Counted from the stretch's first letter, positions 20,888 to 32,109 are shown. The stretch: DNA of 64,000 nt from Septoria linicola (GCA_024114885.1 CP099420.1:1860001-1924000); one strand, 5' to 3'. Program-made: numbers and translations. Notes: a model not told the origin generated them from the sequence alone.

Positions 20888-22632
20888 ATGGCAGATACTG
20901 GTTTGTCCCACGAGAAGGTCCCGTCGCAGACACTGGGCACTGTTGACGGAGACGTCCAAGATCGAAAGGTCCAGTCCGATGGAGGCGAAGATAACCATAG
21001 TGCATTCGGCGTTGGGGTGTACAAAGACCTTAGCCACTTGTCGAATCCTCGGCAGCCTCCTGGGATTCACGCTCAGAGTCATGAGGAAACCGAACGACTC
21101 AACAAGGAGCTCGTACGGAGGATGGATCTCATCATCATGCCAACAATTGGCTCATGTAAGAGTTTCAGTGGAAGAAATCTCGACCATGAATCCAGCGGCT
21201 GACCTGGCCCTTCCAGTTGCATCCTGAACTACATAGATCGCCAGAACTTGTCAGCTGCGAAGCTGCAAGGCATCATGGAAGATCTGGGGATGAATGAGCA
21301 ACAATTCGCGACAGCCATCGCGATCCTCTTCGCAGGGTATCTTCCTTTTCAGATCCCGAGCAATCTGATCATCACCAAGATTCCAAGACCTGGCTTGTAC
21401 ATCAGTGCAGCTGCAGCAATCTGGGAGCCATATCCGCAGCAACATCGGCGGTCCACACTTATGGCCAGTTGCTAGCTGTACGAGCAATTCTCGGAGCTGT
21501 GGAAGCCGTGTTCTTCCCTGGCGCAATCCACTATCTCTCCGCCTGGTACACCAAGAAAGAGCTTGGCAAGCGACTCGCAGGCTTGTACATTGCACAGCAA
21601 GTTGGCAATGCTTTTGGAGGTCTCTTTGCCGCTGCTATCCTGCAGCTCGATGGTGCACATGGTATAGTGGGTTGGCGTTGGCTTTTCAGTAAGCAAGATA
21701 TTTGGCACGCTCCACATGCGCCTGAGACAATTGCTAACCAGCCCCACCACTCTCAGTCATTGAAGGCTCGGCCACCGTAGGCATCGCAATCATCTTCGCG
21801 TTCATCATGCCAGAGTTCCCACACAACTGCCGGATGCTTTCGACAGCAGAAAGAGAGCTTGCCCTCTGGCGCATCGAGTCCGAAGCAGGGGCTGCAGAAG
21901 GCACAGAGAAGGAAGGAGTTCTCAAGAGTTTCGTAGCGGCATTGGCGGACCCGAAGCTGATCCTGCTCATTCTCTGCAACATGCTGTCTCAAGGCCAGGG
22001 ATCGATCGCGAATTACTTCCCGTCTCTGGTCGCCTCGCTGGGATATTCGAGAACGATCAGTCTGCTTCTGACTGCACCTCCGTACATCCTTGCTGGATTT
22101 GTGTACTATGGCCTGTCCTTCTTCTCGGACAGAAGGAACACAGTCTACCCACTGATAATGACATGCATCGCGATCGCCACCGTGATGTACATCATTCCAA
22201 TGTCGACAGACAACGTGGCGGCAAGGTACTTCAGCATGATGATCTGTGTGTCAAACAGCCCAACTTCACATGAGGACACTGCTGACTACCGCCAGTACCC
22301 TTCGCATCTGTTGGACCTCAGATCCTACTTTTTAAGACGATCAACCTCCATCTGGCACGACCAGTTGCCAAGCGGGCTGCAGCATCTGCTCTTGTGAATG
22401 CCATTGGTGGAACGTCCAACATCTGGTCCTCATACCTCTATTACGCACCGCCACGCTTTTACGCAGCGTTTGGAACACACTAATGGCTTGCGCTGTTCTT
22501 TTCTCGATTACGATAAGCATATATCGATGGCTTGTCCTTCGGGAGAACAAGCGCCTGGACTCTGGCCGTCCAGAGCTCGTCCAAAAGGTCATCCGTGGAG
22601 GAGTCACGCAAGAGATGGTCGATCTGGGTTAG
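20888..22632 (+). pseudogene. Decayed MFS transporter (allantoate permease/Dal5-like family)
   Basis: Pieces of one anion:cation-symporter-type MFS protein run in order across three frames: ELVRRMDLIIMPTIGS, ILNYIDRQNLSAAKLQGIME, LGAVEAVFFPGAIHYLSAWY, GWRWLF, then ADPKLILLILCNMLSQGQG and SALVNAIGGTSNIWSSYLYY. Introns 21156-21216, 21689-21756 and 22246-22295 look genuine. Four lesions remain: exon 2 is one base out of phase with exon 1; one base is missing at about 21421 in a G run (ATCTGGGAGCC); two extra bases occur in ACACAC at about 22475-22480; and TAG at 22630 stands where a Trp codon would be expected before RYEMF. So a complete transporter cannot be made without repairs. It is divergent from the aldolase and convergent with another broken gene. 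Confidence 0.78.
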
Positions 22633-22809
22633 AGATACGAGATGTTCTAGAGCAGGCGATGCCACCTCTGCATAGAGCTTGCAGTCGTCTGTCAGCTTGG
22701 TCGTTGCCTGCTCAAAGCAGATGTGATTAGCTGGAGTGAAGTTGTATTGGTCGAGATCTGTAGGCGTGCAGACTGAAATTGAGGTCAGGATCTTTTTATG
22801 CCCAGGCCA

Positions 22810-24650
22810 CTACAGCAGCTTCTTCTCGCCAGCTTCAGGCACAGTTTGTGTTGCTTGCCATTCGTCTATGAGACCCTTGTAGTCGTGAATGGTGTAGCCC
22901 TCGAACCTTTCTTTCCACCAGCTCGATTTCCTGTGCTTTTGTAATCCTAGGTCGCTCAAGAGCATATCGGCATATGAAATTGCATCATAGACAAATTCTG
23001 GATACCATTGGCTGAACCCCCAAGGATACGATGCTTACCAAAGCGACTGCTGAGCGAGGTCTGACGATACACGTCTGGCTCATCGATGTCGAGCTTGTTG
23101 TTCAGGTACGCGAAAGCCCACAAAGCCTGGGTTTCTGCCAGGACCATATTCGATGTGCAGTGGACCATCTTTAGGAATGCCAGTGAGCGATCACCTTCAG
23201 CTGTTAGTCCAGGTGGTGCAATGCCACGATACATGCGGAATGGAGTGATGGTCTGCGTGAATGGTAGCTTTCGCTTTGGCGGGTCAGCGAGCCGAGGGAA
23301 CTGTCGCAGGATTCCTTCATCCGCTTCGTCGTCCCGATGAGCCCAAAGCTCGAGCTCGCTCTTCGTGTAAGACCGACTGGGAATACCCAAAGATGCGTCA
23401 GTACCATCGGGCTTATACTTGATTGCAGGATCTAGCTGCCAGCCTGTAATGGCTACGACAGCGTCTGTATGCCTTGTGCTTCCATCATCAAAAGCGACAG
23501 TGCCTCCCGGCGATAGATGGGCAATGTCTTTGTGATGTAGTTCAACCTTTCCAGATCGAATGAGCTCATGATGGTCAGAGGCGTAGTTGTGTATTCCAAC
23601 GCGCGCTGTCCAGAACAAAGACTCCAGAGGCTCCAAATGTTCTAGAGCTTTCTCTTTCCTGTATCCAGCAGTATCGATCACATCAAATCTGACCCTCTCC
23701 CAAAGCCCATCCATGAGCCAGCGGCCAATCCGCGTCCTGTTCAGAAATCCACGAATCCAGCCGAAGCCATCGTAGTCTCCCCAGATGCAGGGCGAGAACC
23801 ACGAGAAGAATCTCATACAGGCAACATGCTCGAGCATGACAGTCCATGGCCCTAGTTTGACCCACGGTTGAGACATCCACACAGCACCGCCGCCCGACTT
23901 TCGAATCACCCAGTCGACTTTCTTGCCGTCATTTGCGAAGAGGTAGACAGCATCGTAGCCGATCTTTGACGCGCCCACCACAGTCACATCCTTAACATTT
24001 GGTTCCCGCGCTAATGCTTCGGCCTGATCTCTGAGTGCTCCGTGATTGAACACCGGCTTGTCGAAGTTCTCGCAACCTGGTATACGCACCGGATTAGGTG
24101 CGATGCAAGTCCGTTACACATGATGAGCTTCCTGGTCCGTAATGTGCAGTCCTTCCCGTCTTCCGTAGATGTAGTCAGATTCCACCCGTCACCCAACTTC
24201 TCAACTTCAAACACTTCCATTCGCAGCCGTAGTCTTTTCGTCAGCTGGAAGTGCTCGGCGTAGTCAGTCAAGTAACGATACAGAACAGCCCCTGGAATAT
24301 GTTGGCCTTCTTTCACACCATATCTGGCATCCATAGGAAAGTCGCTATACTCGTATGTGCCATATAGATTATTCGTCTTAAGTCCTTCGTACAAATTTTG
24401 CTCGGCCCACACGCCTCCTAATGTTGCCCTCTGTGACAGAATCAGTATTGGCGTGGGTCCAGGTCATAGAGGCTTACAGATTCGAGTATGAGCAATCGCG
24501 CGTCTGCGTCCAGTTCTAGGTACGTCTTCGCCGCACAAAGCCCTCCAATGCCTGCGACTGATCAGCTCTTGAGATTGCTGCGATTTCTTGGAGCTGCTCG
24601 CCTGCACCAACGATGATGACATCGTACTCGGCCTGTTTCTCCGTTGCCAT
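22810..24650 (-). pseudogene. Decayed FAD-dependent monooxygenase (FMO/Baeyer-Villiger-like)
   Basis: Flavoprotein monooxygenase resembling fungal dimethylaniline-monooxygenase-like proteins. Exon 1 (24650-24602) plus exon 2 (24551-24478) encode EYDVIIVGAGIGGLCAAKTY, the FAD GxGxxG; the intron between them, 24601-24552, starts with GC instead of GT. Intron 24477-24431 is canonical. The second Rossmann motif is KDVTVVGASKIGYDAVYLFA. Two single-base losses break the frame: near 24100-24104, between KLIMCNGLA and PNPVRIPGCENF, and near 23009-23013, between KHRILGGS and WYPEFVYDAISYADML. The last frame then runs to TAG at 22810-22812. Without those lesions the protein would be about 600 residues. 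The neighbouring MFS gene is also broken, so the pair may be a dead two-gene module. Confidence 0.78.
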
Positions 24651-25327
24651 GTTGGAAGTTAACATCCATGTTACCCGCCTCTTTTGCGGCAGCTAGTTCT
24701 ACACAACAGAGCTCTGTAGAAAACGATGCTTCAGAGAGGATGGCCAGAAAGACGACAAAACTTGCCTATGTATGAATAGCATGACAATGTAAGTAGCTTC
24801 GGTCCGGTACCTGCCAGATAAGCATACTCGGCAATTCCATATTTGACAGACTTGCTGAGGATCATCCAGTGATCAGAAGGAAAGATCCAAGGGACCCCGC
24901 ACGAACGCTGCAGATTTTCGAAGCAGAAACGACCAACGCAACGAGCAGGCATGCATACGGGCTGAGCAATAGTGCTGTAATTTGTTGTAGGCGGTGCAAT
25001 TTGATCGCATGATGGTGTCTGGGAGTGTGGTGGATCTGTGGCAGAGGAGAGAGTACGTCTGAAGTGTTTGGACCGAAGGACGCGTCGATCCCAATCTGAT
25101 CCAAGATCGTTCCGGGAAGTCGCGATGCAAAAACAAACAGCATTGGGACGGTATGCATTTGCATTTCGTTCATTTCGTAGCTAAGCTGAGTTGTATCCTC
25201 ATCTCTTCTGCTCGAGCATTGTGCCCTTCACGCTTTGGTTCGAGGTAGCATCTCGGTTCTTCTCTTCGTTACTATACATGTGTGGCCCTCCATCGGACGC
25301 CTCAAAAGCGCCATCGCTAAAAACGCA
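24651..25327. other. Intergenic
   Basis: 677 bp, promoter side of the decayed monooxygenase and 3' side of the DJ-1-like gene. Small open frames lack support. Confidence 0.5.
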
Positions 25328-26449
25328 TCAAACATCAACACCGTCAACGACGATGCCCTTCTTCCAAGTGTAGCACATCTTGCGAGCGACTTCGTCGGCG
25401 GCGTCATCAGAGACGAGAGCTCCGACCATGTACAGAGCTCCGTCAATGCCAGAAGTGACACCAGAGGTGGTCAGAACACGCATGCCACCCAGACGCAAGT
25501 TGGCGCGCTTCAGGACCGACTCGCGGCGGGCGTTGCTCATCTTCAGGCTGATGCTACCCTTGCGGGCGTTGGATGGACGACGTCCGTTTGTGCCATTGCC
25601 ACGCTCCTCAATTGGCGACATGCCAGCCCCAGCGGAGCTCTTGCGGCGCTTCTGCTCCTTGAGCTCCTTTCTGTTCAAAATGTGTGGGTTCTCGTCTTCA
25701 TTCTCTCCGAGATCGAAGCGGAGGTTGTTGACCACATAGCGCTCTTCGACGATGTCGACACGATCGGACATGTCGCGCTGGACCACGTTGGAACAGAGAA
25801 TCTCGAACTTGGTGATGTAGTCTGGGTGGGTGGTGGCAGTGAGACCAGCGAGGACGCCGGCCTCACCGAGAATGAGCGAGCCAGTGCAGACTGACATGAG
25901 TGAGCGCTCGCGGTTAGGATTCTTCTTCTGAAGCTCGGTGTAGGCTTTGATCAGCTGCAATGGCTGGCCTTTGGCCTTGAGGACTCCCTCGTGGTTGCCG
26001 CCTGGAACGACGAGGATGTCAATCTCGGAAAGACGCTTCATGGCCTCTTCATAGCTGAGGTGAGCACGAATGGAGGCGCCCTGAGCAGTGACGACATGCT
26101 CTGCTGGGCCCGCAAAGATGGTGCGGAATGCCTTTGTCTCTGTGAAAGCACCCAGTCAGAAGCGGACACGAGCTGAAGCCATTGGCGTCACCTACCTGGG
26201 TTTGATGGGTCATGCTGGGCCCAATTGAAGACCTCCAGCGGACCTGTGATGGCTGTCAGCTTCTCGCATTGCATTTCCGAGCACCAATGCTTGTTGTCGT
26301 ACCCATTGCATCCATCGTGTCCATTCCCTCATGCTGGGATAGCTGTTAGCACTTGTTGTAGTGACGAGCTGTACACGGTAAGTACTTACGAGAGTGATGA
26401 GAACCTTGACCGGCTCGTAGTCGGCAGGTTCTTCGACGATTGCACTCAT
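25328..26449 (-). CDS. DJ-1/PfpI family protein (glutamine amidotransferase-like fold)
   Basis: Exons are 26449-26390, 26333-26303, 26243-26196 and 26139-25328; the sum of 951 nt gives 316 residues. Splicing two tiny exons yields ITLHEGMDTMDAMGPLEVFN and then AQHDPSNPETKAFRTIF. The nucleophile elbow is SVCTGSLILGEAGVLAGLTA, with Cys as in DJ-1/ThiJ/PfpI proteins, and VVPGGNHEG is the oxyanion-side Glu/His loop. An insertion of ~70 basic and Ser-rich residues (KELKEQKRRKSSAGAG...) interrupts the domain before LTTSGVTSGIDGALYMVG. That is longer than in bacterial homologues and may be a surface loop. Roles in the family include glyoxalase/deglycase or chaperone activity; which one applies cannot be said. 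Confidence 0.85.
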
Positions 26450-27285
26450 CTTGACGGTATTGTGTGGTTGGTTGATGGATTGGAGTTTGTGTTTGATGAA
26501 AGGAAAGAGCTTCAGGAAGAAGAAGAGTCAGAAGCTGAAGAAGCTGGTCCTCCCACTGCAAGGCGCGGGGCGTGGGCTGATCGTCGTCCAATTGGTCGTG
26601 AACATGGTCTCGTGTCACCTATCTCGTGACTATTGAGCAGAGAGCTGAGATCAGCGTCACAGAGCTTCCCCCGCACCCGTTTCGACCTGCATCACTAGAT
26701 TGTGGAGTGCAGCACTAGCGTCCGCCAGGTCAATGGCTGGCACGTGTGCCAATGCTCAAAGGACGGCTGCATCAGAAGACGGAGGCATTGGAATCACTCG
26801 CCCGACGATGTCATCTGGCTCAAAGATGGGATACAGCACAGTGTTCATCATGCCTGCAAGAGAGAAAACTCTTGACAGGTGTGACATGTGTGATGTCTCC
26901 TAGTCGTACCACACGTCAAGCTACCATTCGGCTCCACTTCCGACATGCCTCCGTTTCACTAACTTAGAGCTGGCATCGAGAGATGGTACGCGTGGTCGGA
27001 TAGCAACAGTTTCCGCAGAATTGCAAATCGTGATGAAAGCAGTGCTCTTGTCAACCTTAGCCCTGCTCTAGCAATGCAGCTCAAGCAGTATGGTGATGCA
27101 CACTAGTCTTTGGCTGTACACAGGCGGACTAGCACAAAAGCGAAGCGTAGAGCTGTATAGCTACATAGCTTGAATATTCAGCACGATGATGAGGAGCATC
27201 AGCATCTCCCCCTGATCGCAGAACGTTGACATGGGAGAACCTGCCATCTCACTCGGAACTGTAATCGAGCGATCAATGCCTCAAC
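26450..27285. other. Intergenic
   Basis: 836 bp upstream of the DJ-1-like gene and downstream of the FNT transporter. No supported gene or repeat. Confidence 0.5.
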
Positions 27286-28258
27286 TCAATGACCATTCAG
27301 CAATGGCGTCTCTTCATCGTACAGCCCATCATCACCATATTTCTCCTTCTGGCTCGCCGGCCTCAGATGCATCTGCCACAGGTAGAGCCCAGTGAAGAAA
27401 CCACCACCGATAACGTTCCCTAACGTGAGTGGCAGCAGACACTTCCAGAAAAAGCCACCGATGCTCAATGGTGCCCCCAAGATCATGCCCACGCTTGAAA
27501 GATACATGTATTCCACTGTATGAGGAAAGCGTGCCGTGGCTGAAATCATAAATGGGAAGTGCAAAAACAGGAGCTTGCTGATTCCATCCTATTACCGGTC
27601 AGTATTGCTAAGGATGGTGCAAGTGTTGATCTCACCTGGTTCTGGGTGCCCAGGTACATCGCCATAGTAACCAGCCAGCCACAAGCAATAGCCCGTACAA
27701 AGACGATGTGCCTGTGAGGTCGTGTCAATTGGCATGAGACCTAAGGTACCATACTCCATCGTCCACTTACCAAGGCAAATCGATTATGTCGTTCTCGATC
27801 TGCGTTACGATAGATGAGTGCCAGGGCTCCTCCGCTAGGACGTCTGTGGCTTTCGTGAACAGGAAAGCGAACAAGAGTGCTCCGGTCAGGTTTCCAAGCC
27901 AGGATGCAATGGCCCCATTGACATACTGCATGGGACTTCCTTTTCGTTCCAACGCCGTCATGACATACCACATGGGGTAGCCAGTGAAAAGTTCAGCTCC
28001 AACTAGGTAAACTAGAACGAGACCGAAGGGGAAGGCGACGCCATGGAGAAGACGTTCTATGCCAGCATTATCGGGATCCAAGCCAGCAACGCCGCCACCC
28101 AGAAGAATGGAGAAGAGCCCACCCGATGAGAGGAGTAGAGCACCATAGACATTCTGTATAAAGGTCGTTGTGAGCGGGTTTGAGAGATGCTCAATGCCGG
28201 TATGAAGGACAGCTATTGCTGCCTCGTGAGGCGGGAGGGTTCCCGTTGAAGGCGGCAT
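27286..28258 (-). CDS. Formate/nitrite transporter (FNT family)
   Basis: Pentameric anion channel/transporter for formate, nitrite or similar small monovalent anions. Exons are 28258-27771, 27711-27636 and 27588-27286; total 867 nt, 288 residues. Splicing restores DLPWHIVFVRAIACGWLVTM and YLGTQNQDGISKLLFLHFPF. Family features include the early GGLFSILLGGG helix, VGAELFTGYPMWY (the FNT AELFTGN-like Omega-loop signature with Tyr in place of the usual Asn), SWLGNLTGALLFAFLF, FVRAIACGWLVTMAMYLG and LTLGNVIGGGFFTGLYLW. Six TM helices are expected. The start is the ATG at 28258. Divergent transcription from a Zn2Cys6 factor suggests local regulation. Confidence 0.9.
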
Positions 28259-28842
28259 CTTGATCTTGCTCCTTTTTGTTAAGCTCTCAGCGGTATGCAC
28301 ACGGTTGTGGTCAGCATGATGGTAGAAAGAAAGCTCATGTCTGCAGGCCTATCGAGCTTGAGTACAACCGATGGTGACGTCGGGCTGAGGCAATAGAACT
28401 AGCTCCAATCTTGCTTCATCGCGGACATGTCCATAATAATGATACACTATCGCTGTTGCATGACCACTGAGCCTATTCTCCTGCTTTAGTGCAGGTACTC
28501 TCGCAATGTCCAGACACTGAAATGTCGGGTTGTTGAAAGGGTCGAGAGAAAACCGAACGCGGAACTGACATGAAATTGCGACACCGCAAAGAGCGGGCTG
28601 CGGTCCATCTTCAAAGCCCGCCTAACACATTCGCGACGCTATTTGAGACATCAGCCAAAGGTCTACTGCAAGGGCATCTCCAAGCTGGATGGCGCTGAGA
28701 TGCAGAGTCATCTGTGTACATGTTTCTACTATCCGCTGCTGCTGTTGTGTCAATTGCTGTGTCAGCAGCTTTTCATGCCACTAAGCCCGTCTCTTCCGCA
28801 CTTGCCGATCATTCTCTTCACTCACTTCCACCTTCCGCAAAC
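28259..28842. promoter_or_regulatory. Divergent intergenic region of FNT transporter and Zn2Cys6 factor
   Basis: 584 bp between two outward start codons. It should contain both promoters. No clear nitrate-regulator or GATA cluster was recognised by eye. Confidence 0.45.
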
Positions 28843-30654
28843 ATGTCTACTAATGGCACAGCTGCTGGCACAAAACGCTCGCTAAGCCCAGACGATGAGG
28901 ACCACCACTCTACGCCTCCTGTGGGCAGACAGAGAAGTCGGGTAGCATGCACACCATGCAGATTGCGGAAACGCAGGTGCGATGGGCGGCTTCCCTGCGC
29001 GACTTGCGTTCGGTATGAGTATCAATGCGAATATGATCAGAAGGCCAAACGCCCTTCAATGCCACACGACAAGGACGTAGCGGCACCACCTCCGCCTGTT
29101 CAAGAAATGGGTCGTACTCCGCCAAGCATAATCCAGCTACAGAAGCATCCATTGACTGCGCCCGGAGCTCGTTTCCACCATCGTGGTATCCTCGATCCTG
29201 TCAAGACTAGATTCGTAAGAGCCAACTCAGCAATTGCATTCCCACGCATATTGGGTATGGACCTCGAGTCCGAAAGCATACCTCGACTGCATTCGTTCGC
29301 CTGGCATCTCGGGATTCGCGCGGAGCCAGACGAACCACCAACCAATGTTACAGAGCACATGAATTGGTCCGACTTTCAGACCCTTGCCTCTGTGTACTTC
29401 AAATTCGTCAAGCCACAATTCGGTCTTCTCGACGAGGCCGACTTCATGGAGCAGGTAGCACCTAGGTTCGCAGATCCAGCCGGAGTGAAAGACATCGACT
29501 GCGTGATTCTCGGAGTAGCCGCCCTGGGCTCCTTTTTCTCTGCTACTCCCCATCCCAAGGAGGTGCCATTCATGTTTGACGCCCGACGAGTGCTAGTGCA
29601 ACGTAGTGTCAGCAATTCGCCAACTCCCAATCATATTGCGGGATGGATCTTGAGAACAATCTATCTACGTCTCACTTCGCGGCCGCATGGCGCGTGGATC
29701 TCGAGCTGTATCACGATGCACCAAGTAGAGGCTGGAGGATTGCACAAAGAGATTCAGACTATCGCTGTCGTATATCCTCAAGTTCCGACTAATGATCATA
29801 AGCTAGCGAAGAACAGACGAAGACTGTTCTGGGTCGCAAGAGCGTTGAACACCATACTATCTTTTGAATACGGCCGCACGCGCGTCAACTTCGACGTGGT
29901 GACGACGAAGAAGTTCGCACCTGAGAACGGAAGCTTTGCTCATCAGTTTGTTGAGTTGGCAGACCTCTTGCCGAATGACTTTGTCGACCGTGATCGCGAG
30001 CCAGACCCCCCTGCAGCATTGGGCAAAGCTCTCGACAGAATCGAAGCGATGCAGACAGAGTCAAGCTTCATCTCACTACTCAAGGCGGACCTTTCCTTCG
30101 CCATCTATCGCCGCCTATGGTTGATGAGTCTGACAGACGCAAAGGATCGCGCAGATACTGTCATTGGAATTGGCAAAGCTTCGCTACCTGCTGCTTCGAA
30201 GTTGCTTGCGACTCGGACGCCATGGTGGAATGTCATTTGCACACCCTTTCAGCTTGTGTGCGTGGTCATCTCGGTCGGGACACCGAGGAGTCTTTCGCAT
30301 ATCCAGGAAATCATGAACTTGATGCACAACATCGCAGAGGTATATGATACACACATGGTTCGAGAGGCATATACGCAAGCGACTGCTCTCATCACCATGG
30401 CGAAGAAGCGCAAACAGAAAGAGCTCGATGCGCTCCAAGCTATTCCAGAAAACCCGCCATTCCCTGTTGACTACCCGTCAGTTGGGCCAAGCAGCACACT
30501 TTCTGATGCTCCGAATATCGACTGGGCCATGGAGTTTCCTTTTGAATGGGATATTTTCCTCAATCCTGAGCTGGTCGTTTCTACTCAGCAGCCAATGCCG
30601 CCGCCAATCGATAACACTTACGCGAGCCAATTCAAGTTTCCGCATGCACCCTGA
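28843..30654 (+). CDS. Zn2Cys6 fungal transcription factor
   Basis: Intronless; 603 residues from the ATG at 28843 (MSTNGTAAG). The frame also opens upstream at 28714 with a hydrophobic leader that is unlikely in a nuclear factor, so the later start is preferred. The binuclear cluster is CTPCRLRKRRCDGRLPCATC then VRYEYQCEY, spacing C-x2-C-x6-C-x5-C-x2-C-x6-C, around residues 36-62. A fungal_trans-type middle domain follows, with SVYFKFVKPQFGLLDEADFM, NHIAGWILRTIYLRLTSRP and KNRRRLFWVARALNTILSFE. It lacks an obvious coiled coil directly after the cluster. The target is unknown; divergence from the FNT transporter makes that gene the first candidate. Confidence 0.9.
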   Translation: MSTNGTAAGTKRSLSPDDEDHHSTPPVGRQRSRVACTPCRLRKRRCDGRLPCATCVRYEYQCEYDQKAKRPSMPHDKDVAAPPPPVQEMGRTPPSIIQLQKHPLTAPGARFHHRGILDPVKTRFVRANSAIAFPRILGMDLESESIPRLHSFAWHLGIRAEPDEPPTNVTEHMNWSDFQTLASVYFKFVKPQFGLLDEADFMEQVAPRFADPAGVKDIDCVILGVAALGSFFSATPHPKEVPFMFDARRVLVQRSVSNSPTPNHIAGWILRTIYLRLTSRPHGAWISSCITMHQVEAGGLHKEIQTIAVVYPQVPTNDHKLAKNRRRLFWVARALNTILSFEYGRTRVNFDVVTTKKFAPENGSFAHQFVELADLLPNDFVDRDREPDPPAALGKALDRIEAMQTESSFISLLKADLSFAIYRRLWLMSLTDAKDRADTVIGIGKASLPAASKLLATRTPWWNVICTPFQLVCVVISVGTPRSLSHIQEIMNLMHNIAEVYDTHMVREAYTQATALITMAKKRKQKELDALQAIPENPPFPVDYPSVGPSSTLSDAPNIDWAMEFPFEWDIFLNPELVVSTQQPMPPPIDNTYASQFKFPHAP

Positions 30655-31285
30655 GCTACCTCCCACTTGGCCAGCAGGCGTTTCGCTGGCAATTCGCATG
30701 ATTTCCGGCCGCGACTATACGAGCGTATCAAGACGCTCACTATCTGTGCTGGGGTTCCTCTTCCACAGAATGAAAGATACTGATACAGCAGTTCGACCTG
30801 TTCGGAGACGAACCTGTTTCAGCTTGCGAGCCGAAACACCACTTGTTGCCGCTGCACTTGTTGTCTTGGATGCATGAAAATGTAGATCACTGAGTCTGAA
30901 AGCGCAGGTCGATATACCAGCAGCAAATCAAATGCTCGGGTTCAGCCACCGGCTCCTGCTTGATCGGCATCCTTGCAGCTTGGCAATCGCCTCCGTACAA
31001 CCACTCAGCTGGCTAGCTGCTTAGGCCACAAATGGCAGTACCACCAAAGCCCTTATCTTCAGCACGTGGAGCGGGATACATATGCAGCTTTGCAAGGCCA
31101 TGCTACTACTTCCTCCAACCTGCCTAATATAGGTGGTACATGCCAAGGCACGCCTCGGACATCGCCTTCTGTCTCAACTTACATATAAGAGTGCTCGTAG
31201 TAGGCCTCTATCTACAGAAACACCGACATCAGCTTCACACCGAGACCAGCAAGACACAAGACCAATCTGTCAATTGATTAGCAAC
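30655..31285. other. Intergenic with TATA-like element before the secreted nuclease gene
   Basis: 631 bp. CATATAAGA at about 31182-31190 puts a TATA-like TATAAG ~100 bp upstream of the next ATG, a plausible core promoter. The rest shows nothing. Confidence 0.4.
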
Positions 31286-32025
31286 ATGAAGCCAGCTCTG
31301 ATTGTTGCTCTGGCAGCAGGCGCCATCGCAGCACCAACACATTTCGAGGTCATCAAGAGAGGCAATCTTCCAACGCCTGTATCGGCCGCAACAGCCCGAT
31401 CATATCTCAGCTCCATTCCAACAGAAGCCGAGAGCAACAGCCCAGCGTACAATCGCGACCTCTTTAATCACTGGATCACCATCTCCGGTACCTGCAACAC
31501 TCGCGAAACGGTGCTCAAGCGCGACGGATCCAGTGTAGTGACAGATAGCGAGTGCCGCTCGACCTCCGGCTCCTGGTATTCGGACTACGACGGTGCGACC
31601 TGGTCCGCGGCTGCTGATGTTGATATTGATCACGTAAGTACAACATGCTAGAATGCTGAGAGAAATGCGTAGCTTGAGACCTAACACATCTATAGATTGT
31701 CCCACTGAAAGAGGCATGGGTGTCAGGCGCCAGAAACTGGGATTCTGCGAAGCGACAGCAGTTCGCTAACGAGTAAGTACTACAAATAATACCAGAGTAC
31801 TACGCACCACTAACAGTCCGCAGCCTTACTCGACCACAACTTTTGGCCGTCACCGATACTGTCAATCAGAGCAAAGGAGACCAGGATCCTGCAGAATGGC
31901 TCCCTTCTCGCACTGCCTATCGTTGCACATACATCCGCGCCTGGGTACAAGTCAAGTACTTCTATGGCTTGAGCATGGACAGTGCAGAGAAGTCGGCAGT
32001 GACCAACATTCTCAACGGCTGTTAG
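31286..32025 (+). CDS. Secreted HNH-type nuclease-like protein (DUF1524/GmrSD C-terminal-like)
   Basis: Exons are 31286-31633, 31696-31772 and 31824-32025; 627 nt, 208 residues. Residues 1-16 (MKPALIVALAAGAIAA) form a signal peptide. Splicing gives AAADVDIDHIVPLKEAW, the D-H of an HNH/beta-beta-alpha nuclease core, then RQQFANDLTRPQLLAVTDTV, VNQSKGDQDPAEWLPSR (N and W-x-P motif) and CTYIRAWVQVKYFYGL. Cys residues in GTCNTRE, DSECRS and AYRCTY plus a C-terminal Cys suggest disulphides, as in an extracellular protein. Relatives occur in many filamentous fungi and actinobacteria. A role in degrading extracellular DNA or as an effector is inference. Confidence 0.82.
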
Positions 32026-32073
32026 ACTGATATACTCCTCGAAATTGTATAGCAGCGGTCTTCCATGATCTCG

Positions 32074-32109
32074 TCCATTCTCATGACCCTGTCCATTCTC
32101 ATGACCTCA
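32074..32109. repeat. Two-copy 18-bp tandem repeat
   Basis: TCCATTCTCATGACCCTG is followed at once by a near-identical copy (32092-32109), in the short space between two convergent genes, probably in a 3' UTR. Confidence 0.7.

Noticed and set aside
22990..23035. 27-nt intron GTAAGC...TTCAG in the monooxygenase
   Set aside because: Too short to splice and does not restore the frame; a one-base loss fits better.
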